NCBI GenBank assembly: GCA_963838375.1
Contig: CAWIQY010000019.1
Location: forward strand, 62,001 to 126,000
Source of the DNA: DVED01 sp963838375
Lineage (GTDB): Bacteria > Cyanobacteriota > Cyanobacteriia > Cyanobacteriales > Geitlerinemataceae
Length of the DNA: 64,000 nt
Reading direction: 5' to 3'
The translations under genes were made by a program, and so were the position numbers. Positions 36,173 through 44,854 of the stretch are shown here, one piece after another (positions within the stretch are counted from its first letter, which is position 1; every line of letters begins with the position of its first letter). The notes under the pieces are model-generated. The model was given only the letters and a program-made list of their open reading frames with translations, was not told where the DNA came from and did not search any database.

Positions 36173-38026
36173 CTAAACGTGATAACTGGATGCTTGCAAG
36201 CGAAACATTTTGGCATAAAGACCATCTTGTTCCATCAGTTCTGCATGGCTTCCTACTTCTATAATTTGATGGTTATCCAAGACCACAATTCGATCGGCAA
36301 GTAAGACGGTGGAAAAGCGGTGGCTGACAAAAAATGTCATTTTGCCTTGTGTCAGTTGACGAAACTTTTGAAATAATTCATATTCGGCGATCGCATCTAA
36401 AGCCGCTGTGGGTTCGTCTAAAATCAAAATGGGAGCGCCAATGGTAAAAGCGCGTGCCAAACCAATTTTCTGCCACTGTCCTCCCGACAAATCCGTTCCG
36501 CCATCAAACACTTTTCCTAACATCGTTTGATAGCCTGAATCTAAGCCGGAAATTGTCGATTTCGCTCCGGCATTCTCCGCCGCTCGATCGATCAGTGAAA
36601 GATTGTCGAGTTCTGACAAATTGCCAAAACCAATATTATCTTGAGCGGTTAAATTATATCGGGCAAAATCTTGAAAAATAATGCCGATATTGCGGCGCAA
36701 GTCTGGCAAATCGAATCGATCGATGGGAATGCCATCAAAAGTGATTTCACCCGAGTCGATATCATACAAGCGTGTCAGTAATTTGAGTAGCGTAGTTTTA
36801 CCCGCGCCGTTGGTTCCCACCAAGGCAATACTTTCTCCGGGTTTGACGGTCAAGTTTAAGTTCTTTAGAGTGGGTTGACTGGCTCCTGGATAGGTAAAAG
36901 TCACATTTTTGAGTTCTAATCCAGATTTTAATGGGGTGGGGAACGATCGAGATTTGACGGTATTAAAAACCTGTGGCTGTAAGTTCAAGAAGTCAAAGTA
37001 TTGCGAGATATACAGATTAAATTCGTAGATTTGGGAGATACTTTTTAAGATGCTTTGTAGCAGGTTCTGAGATTGCTCGAATGCTCCGGCATACATCGTG
37101 AAATCTCCAATGGAAATTGCGCCTTGAACGGTTTTGACGATCGTCCAACCATAGGCACTATAAAATCCGAAAGTTGTCAGAATTTCTGCTCCTCCACTAA
37201 TAGCTGTCTGTTGGCGAGCCAGTTGTGCGGATTCGCAATTAAATTGATGACGAATTTTCTGCCATCGCTGTAAGAGATGTTCTCCTAAATTAAACAGACG
37301 AATCTCTTTGGCGAACTCATTTTCTGTCATCACGTTTTTCAAATAGTTTGCCATTCGTCCGGATTGTGTTTGATGGCGTTTCATCCAAAACCGCATTTGA
37401 GAAAATCGTAAGCCAACAATCAAAGTGGGTAAAACACTGATTAATAAAAGTAGCATTATCCACGAGTTGAAACGCAGGAGGAGTACCAATAATCCGGCAA
37501 AACTAATGAATTGACCCAATAAGTCTGTGAGTGTTTCTAAAATCATGACGGGATAGTTGCTACCCCCGTGTTGAGCGCGACTGAGGGTGTCATAAAATTC
37601 TGGCAGTTCGTAATGAGCTAAATCGAGACGAATTGCTTGTTGCAATAAGGCATTGTCGGCATAAAGCAAGCAACGATCGCGCACGAGAAGCGAGAGATAA
37701 AAATCTAGTTGTCCTAAAGCTTCTTTGCCTAACCCGAGTCCAATGCGTAATCCTAATAACAGTCCTAAACTTCTCCAGTCGATGACGACTTTACCGATGG
37801 AACTCACGACAAAATCGACAACTAGTTTCGTCGTGTACAGCTCGAGTGGTGGGATAGCAGCGATGGCTACTGTCAAGACTAATGAAAAGAGAAACAACTG
37901 AGGAACGGCTTTCCAGACAAGGCGAACAATCCGTGGGTATATTAGCAATTGCATCCCGAAATTTTGTCGATGAACGAGTTTTAGATGAAGACATAATCGA
38001 GGATTGGGTCTAAATAAGTCGGTCAA
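36173..38026 (-). CDS. ABC transporter, fused permease and ATP-binding protein
   Basis: A homodimeric-type exporter (617 residues). Residues about 25-330 form six transmembrane helices of the type I exporter fold. The nucleotide-binding domain follows, with Walker A LVGTNGAGKTTLLKLL, Q-loop FQDFARYNLT, signature DLSGGQWQKIGLARAF, Walker B ILILDEPTAALD and H-loop FVSHRFSTV, all complete. The N-terminal 24 residues before MQLLIYPRIVRLVW lack family features, so a start at 37954 is possible. No C39 peptidase domain is attached. It is followed by the small secreted protein gene. Substrate unknown; lipid, glycan or peptide are all possible. Confidence 0.9.
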   Translation of the reverse strand: MTDLFRPNPRLCLHLKLVHRQNFGMQLLIYPRIVRLVWKAVPQLFLFSLVLTVAIAAIPPLELYTTKLVVDFVVSSIGKVVIDWRSLGLLLGLRIGLGLGKEALGQLDFYLSLLVRDRCLLYADNALLQQAIRLDLAHYELPEFYDTLSRAQHGGSNYPVMILETLTDLLGQFISFAGLLVLLLRFNSWIMLLLLISVLPTLIVGLRFSQMRFWMKRHQTQSGRMANYLKNVMTENEFAKEIRLFNLGEHLLQRWQKIRHQFNCESAQLARQQTAISGGAEILTTFGFYSAYGWTIVKTVQGAISIGDFTMYAGAFEQSQNLLQSILKSISQIYEFNLYISQYFDFLNLQPQVFNTVKSRSFPTPLKSGLELKNVTFTYPGASQPTLKNLNLTVKPGESIALVGTNGAGKTTLLKLLTRLYDIDSGEITFDGIPIDRFDLPDLRRNIGIIFQDFARYNLTAQDNIGFGNLSELDNLSLIDRAAENAGAKSTISGLDSGYQTMLGKVFDGGTDLSGGQWQKIGLARAFTIGAPILILDEPTAALDAIAEYELFQKFRQLTQGKMTFFVSHRFSTVLLADRIVVLDNHQIIEVGSHAELMEQDGLYAKMFRLQASSYHV

Positions 38027-38155
38027 TCTTCAGGTGGCGATGAAAATCGCTATTCTTATTATTACATAAAGGCAATTTTAGGGTAATTGCCCTGTCATCG
38101 CGATCGCTATGACTCTCAAATTTACGACGATGAGAAAATCGCAAAGATCTTAGGT

Positions 38156-38362
38156 CTATTTTTCCGATTTTAGAGTTTCGATAACCCGATCGATCTTCTC
38201 GCGATCGCTATCATTCAATGATTTGTCTAGGACAGTAATCAGTAACAGCGCCTCCAGTGCTTTCATAGAATCAGATGGCTTCGGCTTTGGCTTTTTCTCC
38301 GGTGTCATTGCACTGGCAACGATCGAACCGATTAGGGCAAATCCAAAAAGAAGTTCTAACAT
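38156..38362 (-). CDS. Small single-helix membrane protein
   Basis: A 68-residue protein. An N-terminal transmembrane helix (MLELLFGFALIGSIVASA) is followed by a KKPKPKPS stretch and a charged helix (SDREKIDRVIETLKSEK). No family was recognised. It stands alone between the ABC exporter and the M48 protease. The start ATG at 38362 is the only one that preserves the helix. Confidence 0.55.
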   Translation of the reverse strand: MLELLFGFALIGSIVASAMTPEKKPKPKPSDSMKALEALLLITVLDKSLNDSDREKIDRVIETLKSEK

Positions 38363-38461
38363 AATGTTCTCTTTTCGTTTCCATTGACATCTTCAAGATG
38401 GGCAAATCTCTAAGTGAAGCGAATTAAAAGTTAGAGTTATTATGAATTAAATTCGCTTAAC

Positions 38462-39437
38462 TCAGAAATTCAATTTAATCGCCATTGTCGAAAAATTGTA
38501 AGACTGGTCTGCAATGGCACAAAATGTTAGTCTTGGTTTCGACCCAATATCACCTTCTAAATCTTCTGGGAAAGAACCGCCACGGATAGAATCGATCCGG
38601 AGTTGTTCTGCTGTTTCCAGCCATTGATAAGTCAATGCTTCTGCATCATCTAATTCTTGAGTAATAGCTTTCGATCGCCTGGGAAGATTGTTCTTCAATT
38701 AAGGTTTGAATGGCTTCAATTCGATCGGGAACGGCGGGGTGCGATCGTTCTACCAAACTTCCGGGTAATCGAGACAAAACAGCGAGTACCCGTAAGCAAC
38801 CTTCCGGCTCAAAACCTGCCGCGATCGCATACTGATATCCAAATAGATCTGCTTCTAACTCCTGAGAACGATTCAACTCACCCATCTGCCGAGTGAATGC
38901 TTCCAGTTGTTTTTCTCGCTCTTCTTCATCTTCAATTTTGTCGATTTCTTCGTATCCTTTATAATATTCGGCAAAGCCAATGGGAATGTGTTGGAGTTGG
39001 TGGTGTGCCATTTCGTGACCCACCACACAAGCCAGCGCAGAGACATCGCCAGCCACTTGATGAATCATTCCTTCATAAAAATGAATGAGGTTAGCTTGAG
39101 TGGCAAAAGCGTTAATATCATCTTCAGGAGAAATAGAAACCCGCCAAGGACGATCGTCAAGATTGTTAGCACGAGCCATGCGCTCGACAATGCGATACAT
39201 GATATAATAATTTTCAGGCAGTTCGGCAGCGGCTTTTTCGTAAATCGTTAATTCTTTAATCGCCGGTTTGTCTTGAATGATGGAAATTTTCTGGACGCTC
39301 GGTTGTGATTGTGCTGAAACTGGCAACGCCACACTGGGAACCCATGCCAATACGGAAACGGCAGCGATCGATGTGACTGTTTTTTGGAACTGAGTTTGTG
39401 CGAACTGTCTGGCAAAGTCAACGGTGAACTCTAACAT
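38462..39437 (-). pseudogene. M48-family metalloprotease, one frameshift
   Basis: An exported zinc protease of the BepA/YfgC-like group that acts on envelope proteins. The N-terminus carries an export signal with cleavage after SVALPVSAQ. The HExxH site reads ACVVGHEMAHHQLQH, and the third ligand is the Glu in SQELEADLFG. Later ERSHPAVPDRIEAIQ marks the typical SHP motif. One extra base in AAA at about 38670 stops the frame after EEQSSQAIE. Removing it restores AITQELDDAEALTYQWLE and 60 further residues, to a total of 324. The frame totals are consistent with a single insertion. Confidence 0.85.
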
Positions 39438-39592
39438 AATTCCCTCTCGTGCTTTCCGGTTTCTATTTCTAGAATAAGAGGGTTTTCGGGTCTGATTGAC
39501 CCAACTTTTGACTCAACAGATCGATCGATTTTGGCTGTGGGAATGAATTGACTCAGTAATTGACTCAGCCATCGACTCACTTGTGGATTCAT
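39431..39592 (-). CDS. Possible small leader ORF upstream of the M48 gene
   Basis: A 53-residue ORF reading MNPQVSRWLSQLLSQFIPTAK with a stop that overlaps the M48 start by 7 bases, as in translational coupling. In the DNA, TGACTCA or CGACTCA is repeated at 39549, 39561 and 39573, exactly 12 bases apart, with a fourth copy at 39509. The repeats encode LSQ turns. No homologue is recognised, so it may instead be a regulatory repeat array and not a gene. Confidence 0.35.
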   Translation of the reverse strand: MNPQVSRWLSQLLSQFIPTAKIDRSVESKVGSIRPENPLILEIETGKHERELC

Positions 39593-39610
39593 TGTTGGCA
39601 CAACAGTCTC

Positions 39611-39643
39611 AGAAGTCGGGTTTATCTCAGAAACCCGACTTCT
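39611..39643. repeat. 13-bp perfect inverted repeat
   Basis: AGAAGTCGGGTTT (39611-39623) and AAACCCGACTTCT (39631-39643) with a 7-base loop. It lies 21 bases past the stop of the minus-strand AAA-GUN4 gene and could act as its terminator. Similar palindromes recur in cyanobacteria. Confidence 0.75.
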
Positions 39644-39663
39644 ACATCACCAAGTTTGACTGA

Positions 39664-42334
39664 CTATAGAATAACTGAATCGCTTGATACGTAACACTTT
39701 GCCAATTTAGAAGCCAGAACCGGAAGGAGAGTTTCCCAAACCGTGGGAGGCAAGTGGCGAAAACTCAACCATATCCAACCGTGACTTCGGGTAGCGCGAA
39801 CCCAAAGCCGATCGATGGCGAGTAACGCCTTGCCTGGGCAAACGATCGATCGTTTCGACAGACAGTTGTTCTGGAGTCTGACACGCGGCGATTTTCAGCA
39901 GCAATGCAGTGGTTTCTGCTTCTGCCGCCTGCCACTGTTGCGCAACCAGGAAGCATTTGAGTTGGGTACAGTCGATGCCATCCGCGAAATTGGGAAATCG
40001 ATCGATCGCTTGCTGCGGCTTCTCGCTGCTGGTTCTGGCAATATTCCCATCGTCCGAGAAAAGTGGAGAGCAACAATCGCTGGGAAACCTTGCTGGCAAT
40101 GGGTGCGACGAGGCTGGGGAGATGTCCCGCAGGAGCTTTGATGGAGAAGAAAAGCCGATGCCAGGAACGCCAGTGGCGACCCTCTTGCCATCCGCAACGC
40201 TGGATAACACCATCGATTCGTTGAGGGATCGATCGATCTTCGGCAAGGTTTTGCCAAATTTGCTGTTGAACGCTGTAGCCGAAATGTCCGTCGCTGTATT
40301 CGTTCCAAAGTCGATCGAGAATGTGTAAATCTCCGGCGGTTAGGCTTCCCACATCTTCCAATCGAAAGGGATTATCTGTGGTTCGATCGACCAATTCGAG
40401 TAAAATACGTTTGGTTTCGAGATCGGCTTCTTGCCATTGTCCGGCATCCAAGAGTTGGCGCAGTCGGGTGTAATCGATGTTTGTGGGAATGACGATCTCG
40501 GCTGCGATGTGGAGTAGGTTTGAAGGATCTCGGTGACACGCCTCAAAACGATCGAAAAACATCCCCAATCCCATCATCCGATTTCGATCGCTGGAGACAC
40601 CCATCCACGCCACAGGAAGATGTCCTTCGGGAGCATCTAGGCTGAAGTTGAGACTGGAATAAGGTTTCCACATCCGATGAGATCGCCATTGCAAACGATC
40701 GCCGAAATGATACTTAATTTGGTAGTCTGAGTCGGTCGATTGTACGCACTTCTTGCCAAATTCGAGCTTGAACGCTAAAGCCAAAGCGTCCGTGACTAGA
40801 TTGACTCCAAAGTCGATCGATTGTTAGCAAGTCGGTACGGGGAAAGTTTTGGAAATCTTCGGCTCTGAACCAGCCTGACATGTTGACGATTGGCGGCTTG
40901 CAACATCAGATCTCGCGTTTTGCGATCGGCTTTTTGCCATTGTTGATGTGCCAGGAGTTGTTGCAGTGGGGTATAGTCAATTCCACATTCGGAAATTGGG
41001 AGATCGGGAGAGATCGGTAAGCGAGAATCTAAAAGTACGATTGTCTGTTCGATATCGTCAGTACGATCGACGCTCGTTGGGTGTGGTTTGGCTTTGCTGT
41101 TTGCTAATTCTTCTCGTTGCCGCTTCACCGTCTCTTGTTCTAACCCAGCGACAGGTAGAGCTGTTTTATCGATTGTTTCTGTCTTTGATACATTGTTGTT
41201 GATGGAGCTTTTTACAGATAATTTAAGATTTGCGTCTTCTAAGGCTTGATTCAGCCAAACTTGGTTAAATGTAGAAGCATAGATCCGGTTATACACTTTT
41301 AGTTTGCCAGACTTTCTGACGACTAATCCAGTCAACCGTAGTTCTAATTGTTCTGGAGTATCTTTATAGTCTAAGTCTCCCTTTTTGATGATGTGCTGGT
41401 ACAATTGTAGTAAGTGTTTCGGATGCTGGCTGCTGAGTAATAATCGATCGCGAATTGTTCTTAAATGTTCGGGTTCATCTTTCGATTCCCAATCTTCAAG
41501 AATATACGCTCGGACTAATTCTGCTAAAAAAGCCTCTTCTTCTCCTGACGCAATAAATCGATCGTCTAACTGAATGAGCTTGCAAACTTTTTGCGTCAAA
41601 AAAGGTTGTCCTCCCGTCCAGTTAAACACTTCCTTCAGAAGCTTTGCGGGTCGGCTCGATCGTTGCTCGATACCATAGCATAAGGGTTTCATCTCTTGGG
41701 GACGAAAACCCGCCAGTTCGATCGCTCGACCGATATTGAAAGGCGTACTGAGATTGCGGTCTTGAATTAAATTAGACGGTGAAGCCACACCTAATAAGGC
41801 AAAACTGAGACGACGATAGATAGGATTGTCGGCACGGCTATTATAACAAAATCGAATTAATTTAAAAAAGTCATCAACTTTAAAATTGAGGCTGAGAACA
41901 CTATCAATTTCATCGACAAAAATAACCAGATTGCCAGGAAGTCTTTTTAAGACAATAGTTTCTATAAATTCGCTTAAGCGATGGACGGAAGATAAGTAAT
42001 CTCGATCGCGCAACCAACTGCGGATGTTGACGGTTTCTGTTAAATTAAAGCTACTCGACAGACTGCGAACAATTCCTGCATACCACTGTTCTAAAGTCAC
42101 TTGTTGGGAACCGATGCGTGTCAAATCGATCGCCGCGCAGGCAACACCATCCGCCTCCAATCGCTGCATCGTCCGCACTCGCAAACTAGATTTTCCCATC
42201 TGTCGAGAATTGAGAACATAGCAAAAATCTCCCTTTTTTAATCCCCAATATAGATCGTCATCCGCCTGTCGTTTAACATAGGTGGGTGCATCTAGCGGTA
42301 AGCTACCTCCGACTTGATATTGATAAGGTGTCAT
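39664..42334 (-). pseudogene. AAA-like (AAA_35) ATPase fused to three GUN4 domains, four frameshifts
   Basis: The first 370 residues form the AAA_35 ATPase: MTPYQYQVGGSL, Walker A LNSRQMGKSSL (41-50), Walker B LVIFVDEIDSVL, and a winged-helix part near RIYASTFNQVW. After a polar linker come three GUN4-type domains, starting at GIDYTPLQQLLAHQQW, NIDYTRLRQLLDAGQW and GIDCTQLKCFLVAQQW. The second is complete (DRLWNEYSDGHFGYSVQQQIW and GHLPSL). GUN4 domains bind tetrapyrroles and regulate Mg-chelatase. One-base insertions near 40884, 40754, between 39990 and 40080, and near 39833 break the frame; removing all four gives 888 residues and agrees modulo 3. This suggests a porphyrin- or stress-sensing STAND-type regulator, by inference. 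Confidence 0.75.
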
Positions 42335-42417
42335 AATGAAGAAGGAGTTTAGAAGTCAGCGATTGAATTGGAAAAGTTAACAAATACAATATTGGTCTTA
42401 TTTACATCTTTTAAGTA

Positions 42418-43740
42418 TTATAAAAAATCTTGAAATGCTGAAATGTCAATCTGACTAAAATTTGTAGCCATAGCTACATTAAAATTGCCCAGTGAGTTAA
42501 CGAGCCAATCTTTGGCAATCGGATCGATACTCTTGTTTTCATAATGTTCAAATAAGACCGCAAATCGAGTTTCTAAATTCGTTCTAGAATTGGGTTCAAC
42601 GCCATGAGACAGCAAAGCAATTTTGAGTAAAAGTCCCATAGTTTTGGTAGTACCCAGACATCCTGTTAAATCGATAAACAGTTTAAATTTTTGGGGGTCG
42701 CTAGGACTGGCAACCAAAAACTCAAGTAATCGATGACAGGTTTGCCTGACCAATAAACGATCTATTGGTCGATGATTAAGCTCGGGAAAAGTGTCGGCAA
42801 GTTGACGATCCAGTCTTTGATAGAAAGAATGTTTACCATACTTAGAGTTAACATTTGAAATTAAGTATTTATACAGATAAAACTTGAATTCTCTATAGGA
42901 ATAAGATCGACATTCAAGTTGATTTAAAAAACGATGAGAAATCTCTTTGTAGGTACTCGAGTCTTCGACTTTACCGATAAATTCTTTGAGTGCTTTTTCC
43001 AGTTGATCGTCTCTTAGTATCGTAGGATTAGGTGACGAAAGCCTCGTTTCTTTGCGATTAGATAGATACTCTAGTAAATCAACAGCAAACTTATGTTGGC
43101 GCCGGCGAATCGCTTTCTGTTCTTCGATCGAACGATTTTGTGAATTTAGGAAGTGCGGAGCAAGATAAGGAGAACGCTCGATTAACTGAATTAATGGCAT
43201 CGTCTCCAACAACACTTTTTCTTCTTTGGGTTCGTCGATTGCGGCTAAACTCTTTATTTCTTCAAACTCTTCGCTTTGAGTAAAGACAGACCTCAGCTCT
43301 TGTAATCGATCGGCAACTGGAGAGAAAACAGAGAACTGCTGTGATTCATATTTATTTTCATCAAATAAACGAACAAGTTCGACAATACTTTGACGCTGCC
43401 TTTTTTTTGACCAATTATTAATTAAAATAGTACAGCATCGATTGAGAAGATACTTGAATCTAGATTCACAGTCAATGAGTTGACAAATCAGATCGAGGGA
43501 GGCTTTAACTTTTTTGTCTGAATAAGTTGTGCCAACCAGAAATAGTTTTTTAAAGCGATCGATCACTCTGTCAGGAGTTTCTCGTTCGACCCAATACAGC
43601 CAATGATCGTAAATTATTTGTTCGTCGTCGGTTACATCATATGCAATGCCTGAAATCGGGGGGTGTGAAATCAGCGGAGTGCGTTTGTCTTCCTCGAGCT
43701 GTTTATACCCTGAATCATCGAATCGTAAATGTACGTTCAT
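42418..43740 (-). CDS. Unknown protein overlapping an AAA-like ATPase gene
   Basis: A 440-residue, mostly helical, charged protein starting at ATG 43740 (MNVHLRFDDSGYKQL). This start lies inside the last 26 bases of the AAA-like gene, a strong sign of translational coupling. No family was recognised. Visible features are a leading segment with PPISGIAYDVTDDEQII, a basic mid-region (NNWSKKRQRQSIVELVRLF) and a C-terminal half rich in Leu-Ile helices (GCLGTTKTMGLLLKIALLSH). No signal peptide or transmembrane helix. The partner ATPase may control it, as effectors are controlled by STAND ATPases. Confidence 0.6.
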   Translation of the reverse strand: MNVHLRFDDSGYKQLEEDKRTPLISHPPISGIAYDVTDDEQIIYDHWLYWVERETPDRVIDRFKKLFLVGTTYSDKKVKASLDLICQLIDCESRFKYLLNRCCTILINNWSKKRQRQSIVELVRLFDENKYESQQFSVFSPVADRLQELRSVFTQSEEFEEIKSLAAIDEPKEEKVLLETMPLIQLIERSPYLAPHFLNSQNRSIEEQKAIRRRQHKFAVDLLEYLSNRKETRLSSPNPTILRDDQLEKALKEFIGKVEDSSTYKEISHRFLNQLECRSYSYREFKFYLYKYLISNVNSKYGKHSFYQRLDRQLADTFPELNHRPIDRLLVRQTCHRLLEFLVASPSDPQKFKLFIDLTGCLGTTKTMGLLLKIALLSHGVEPNSRTNLETRFAVLFEHYENKSIDPIAKDWLVNSLGNFNVAMATNFSQIDISAFQDFL

Positions 43741-44848
43741 TCTCCACACCAGAATTCTCGACCTCTGTCAACCAATCTCGATCGAAAACTTCTGTATAAA
43801 TTCGATTAAAAATTGTCAGTTTACCCCTTTTTTTGACAACAGCACCAGAGAGCTGAAGATCGAAATATTCTGGATTAGTTTTTGCCAAAATTTCGCCTCT
43901 ATCGAGAATTTGAGAATATAGCTTTAAGACGTGAGCTTTGTTCGAGACGATTAGACGATTTTGAATATCTCTTAGATGGCTCGGTTCATCCTGAAATTCC
44001 CAGTTATTGAGAATTTTAGACCGAACAATCTCTTCGACCATTTTCGATTCTTGACCGGCTGGAATGAAGAGTTCGGAAAGTTGAATGAGCCTGCAAAGTT
44101 TTTGGGTTAAAAAAGGCTGTCCTTCCGTCCAGTACAGCACTTCTGTGAGGACACTATCCGGTCGTCTTGCCTTGCCTATCAGTCCCTGACATAACGGTTG
44201 AGCTTCGTTTAATTTAAACCCTGCTAGTTCGATCGAACGACCAATATTAAAGGGGGGACTCAGATGGCAATCTTGAATCAAATCAGAAGGCGAAGCAACT
44301 CCTAACATCGAAAAGCTGAGGCGGCGATAGTTCGGACGATCGGCGCGATTGTTATAACAAAATCGAATAAATTTAAAAAAATCATCTACCTTAAAATCGA
44401 GACTGAGAACACTATCAATTTCATCAACAAAAATAATAATGTTTCGATTGATTTCAACTAACAATATATTTTCAATAAATTCGGTTAATCGATGCAGTGA
44501 AGATAAATCTCGATGCTCGTTCCACCAATTCTTCATATTGGTTTTGTTTGTTAACTTAAAACCACTTGAAAGACGGCGAATGATTCCTGCATACCACTGT
44601 TCTAAGGAGTCACTTGTTGAGAACCGATACTTCGTCAAATCGATCGCTGCACAGGCGATACCTTCTGCTTGCAATCGCTGCATCGTCCGCACTCGCAAAC
44701 TCGATTTCCCCATTTGTCGAGAATTGAGAACATTGCAAAATTCTCCCGCTTTCAATCCCTTGTATAAATCCTCATCGGCTTGTCGCTTAACATAGGTGGG
44801 AGCATCTGATCCTAAACTGCCGCCAACTGCATATTGATACGGTGTCAT
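43715..44848 (-). CDS. AAA-like (AAA_35) ATPase, second copy
   Basis: A 377-residue ATPase. It is a close paralogue of the ATPase part of the gene at 39664-42334: both begin MTPYQY and share APTYVKRQAD and LNSRQMGKSSLRVRTMQRL. Walker A is NSRQMGKSS, and the acidic strand is IIIFVDEIDSVLSLDFK. It stops where the linker would begin, so it lacks the GUN4 domains, and its end overlaps the unknown gene by 26 bases. AAA_35 proteins belong to the STAND-like group and usually bind a signal and switch. Tandem duplication then divergence of the partner is likely. Confidence 0.8.
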   Translation of the reverse strand: MTPYQYAVGGSLGSDAPTYVKRQADEDLYKGLKAGEFCNVLNSRQMGKSSLRVRTMQRLQAEGIACAAIDLTKYRFSTSDSLEQWYAGIIRRLSSGFKLTNKTNMKNWWNEHRDLSSLHRLTEFIENILLVEINRNIIIFVDEIDSVLSLDFKVDDFFKFIRFCYNNRADRPNYRRLSFSMLGVASPSDLIQDCHLSPPFNIGRSIELAGFKLNEAQPLCQGLIGKARRPDSVLTEVLYWTEGQPFLTQKLCRLIQLSELFIPAGQESKMVEEIVRSKILNNWEFQDEPSHLRDIQNRLIVSNKAHVLKLYSQILDRGEILAKTNPEYFDLQLSGAVVKKRGKLTIFNRIYTEVFDRDWLTEVENSGVENERTFTIR

Positions 44849-44854
44849 AGGTTC

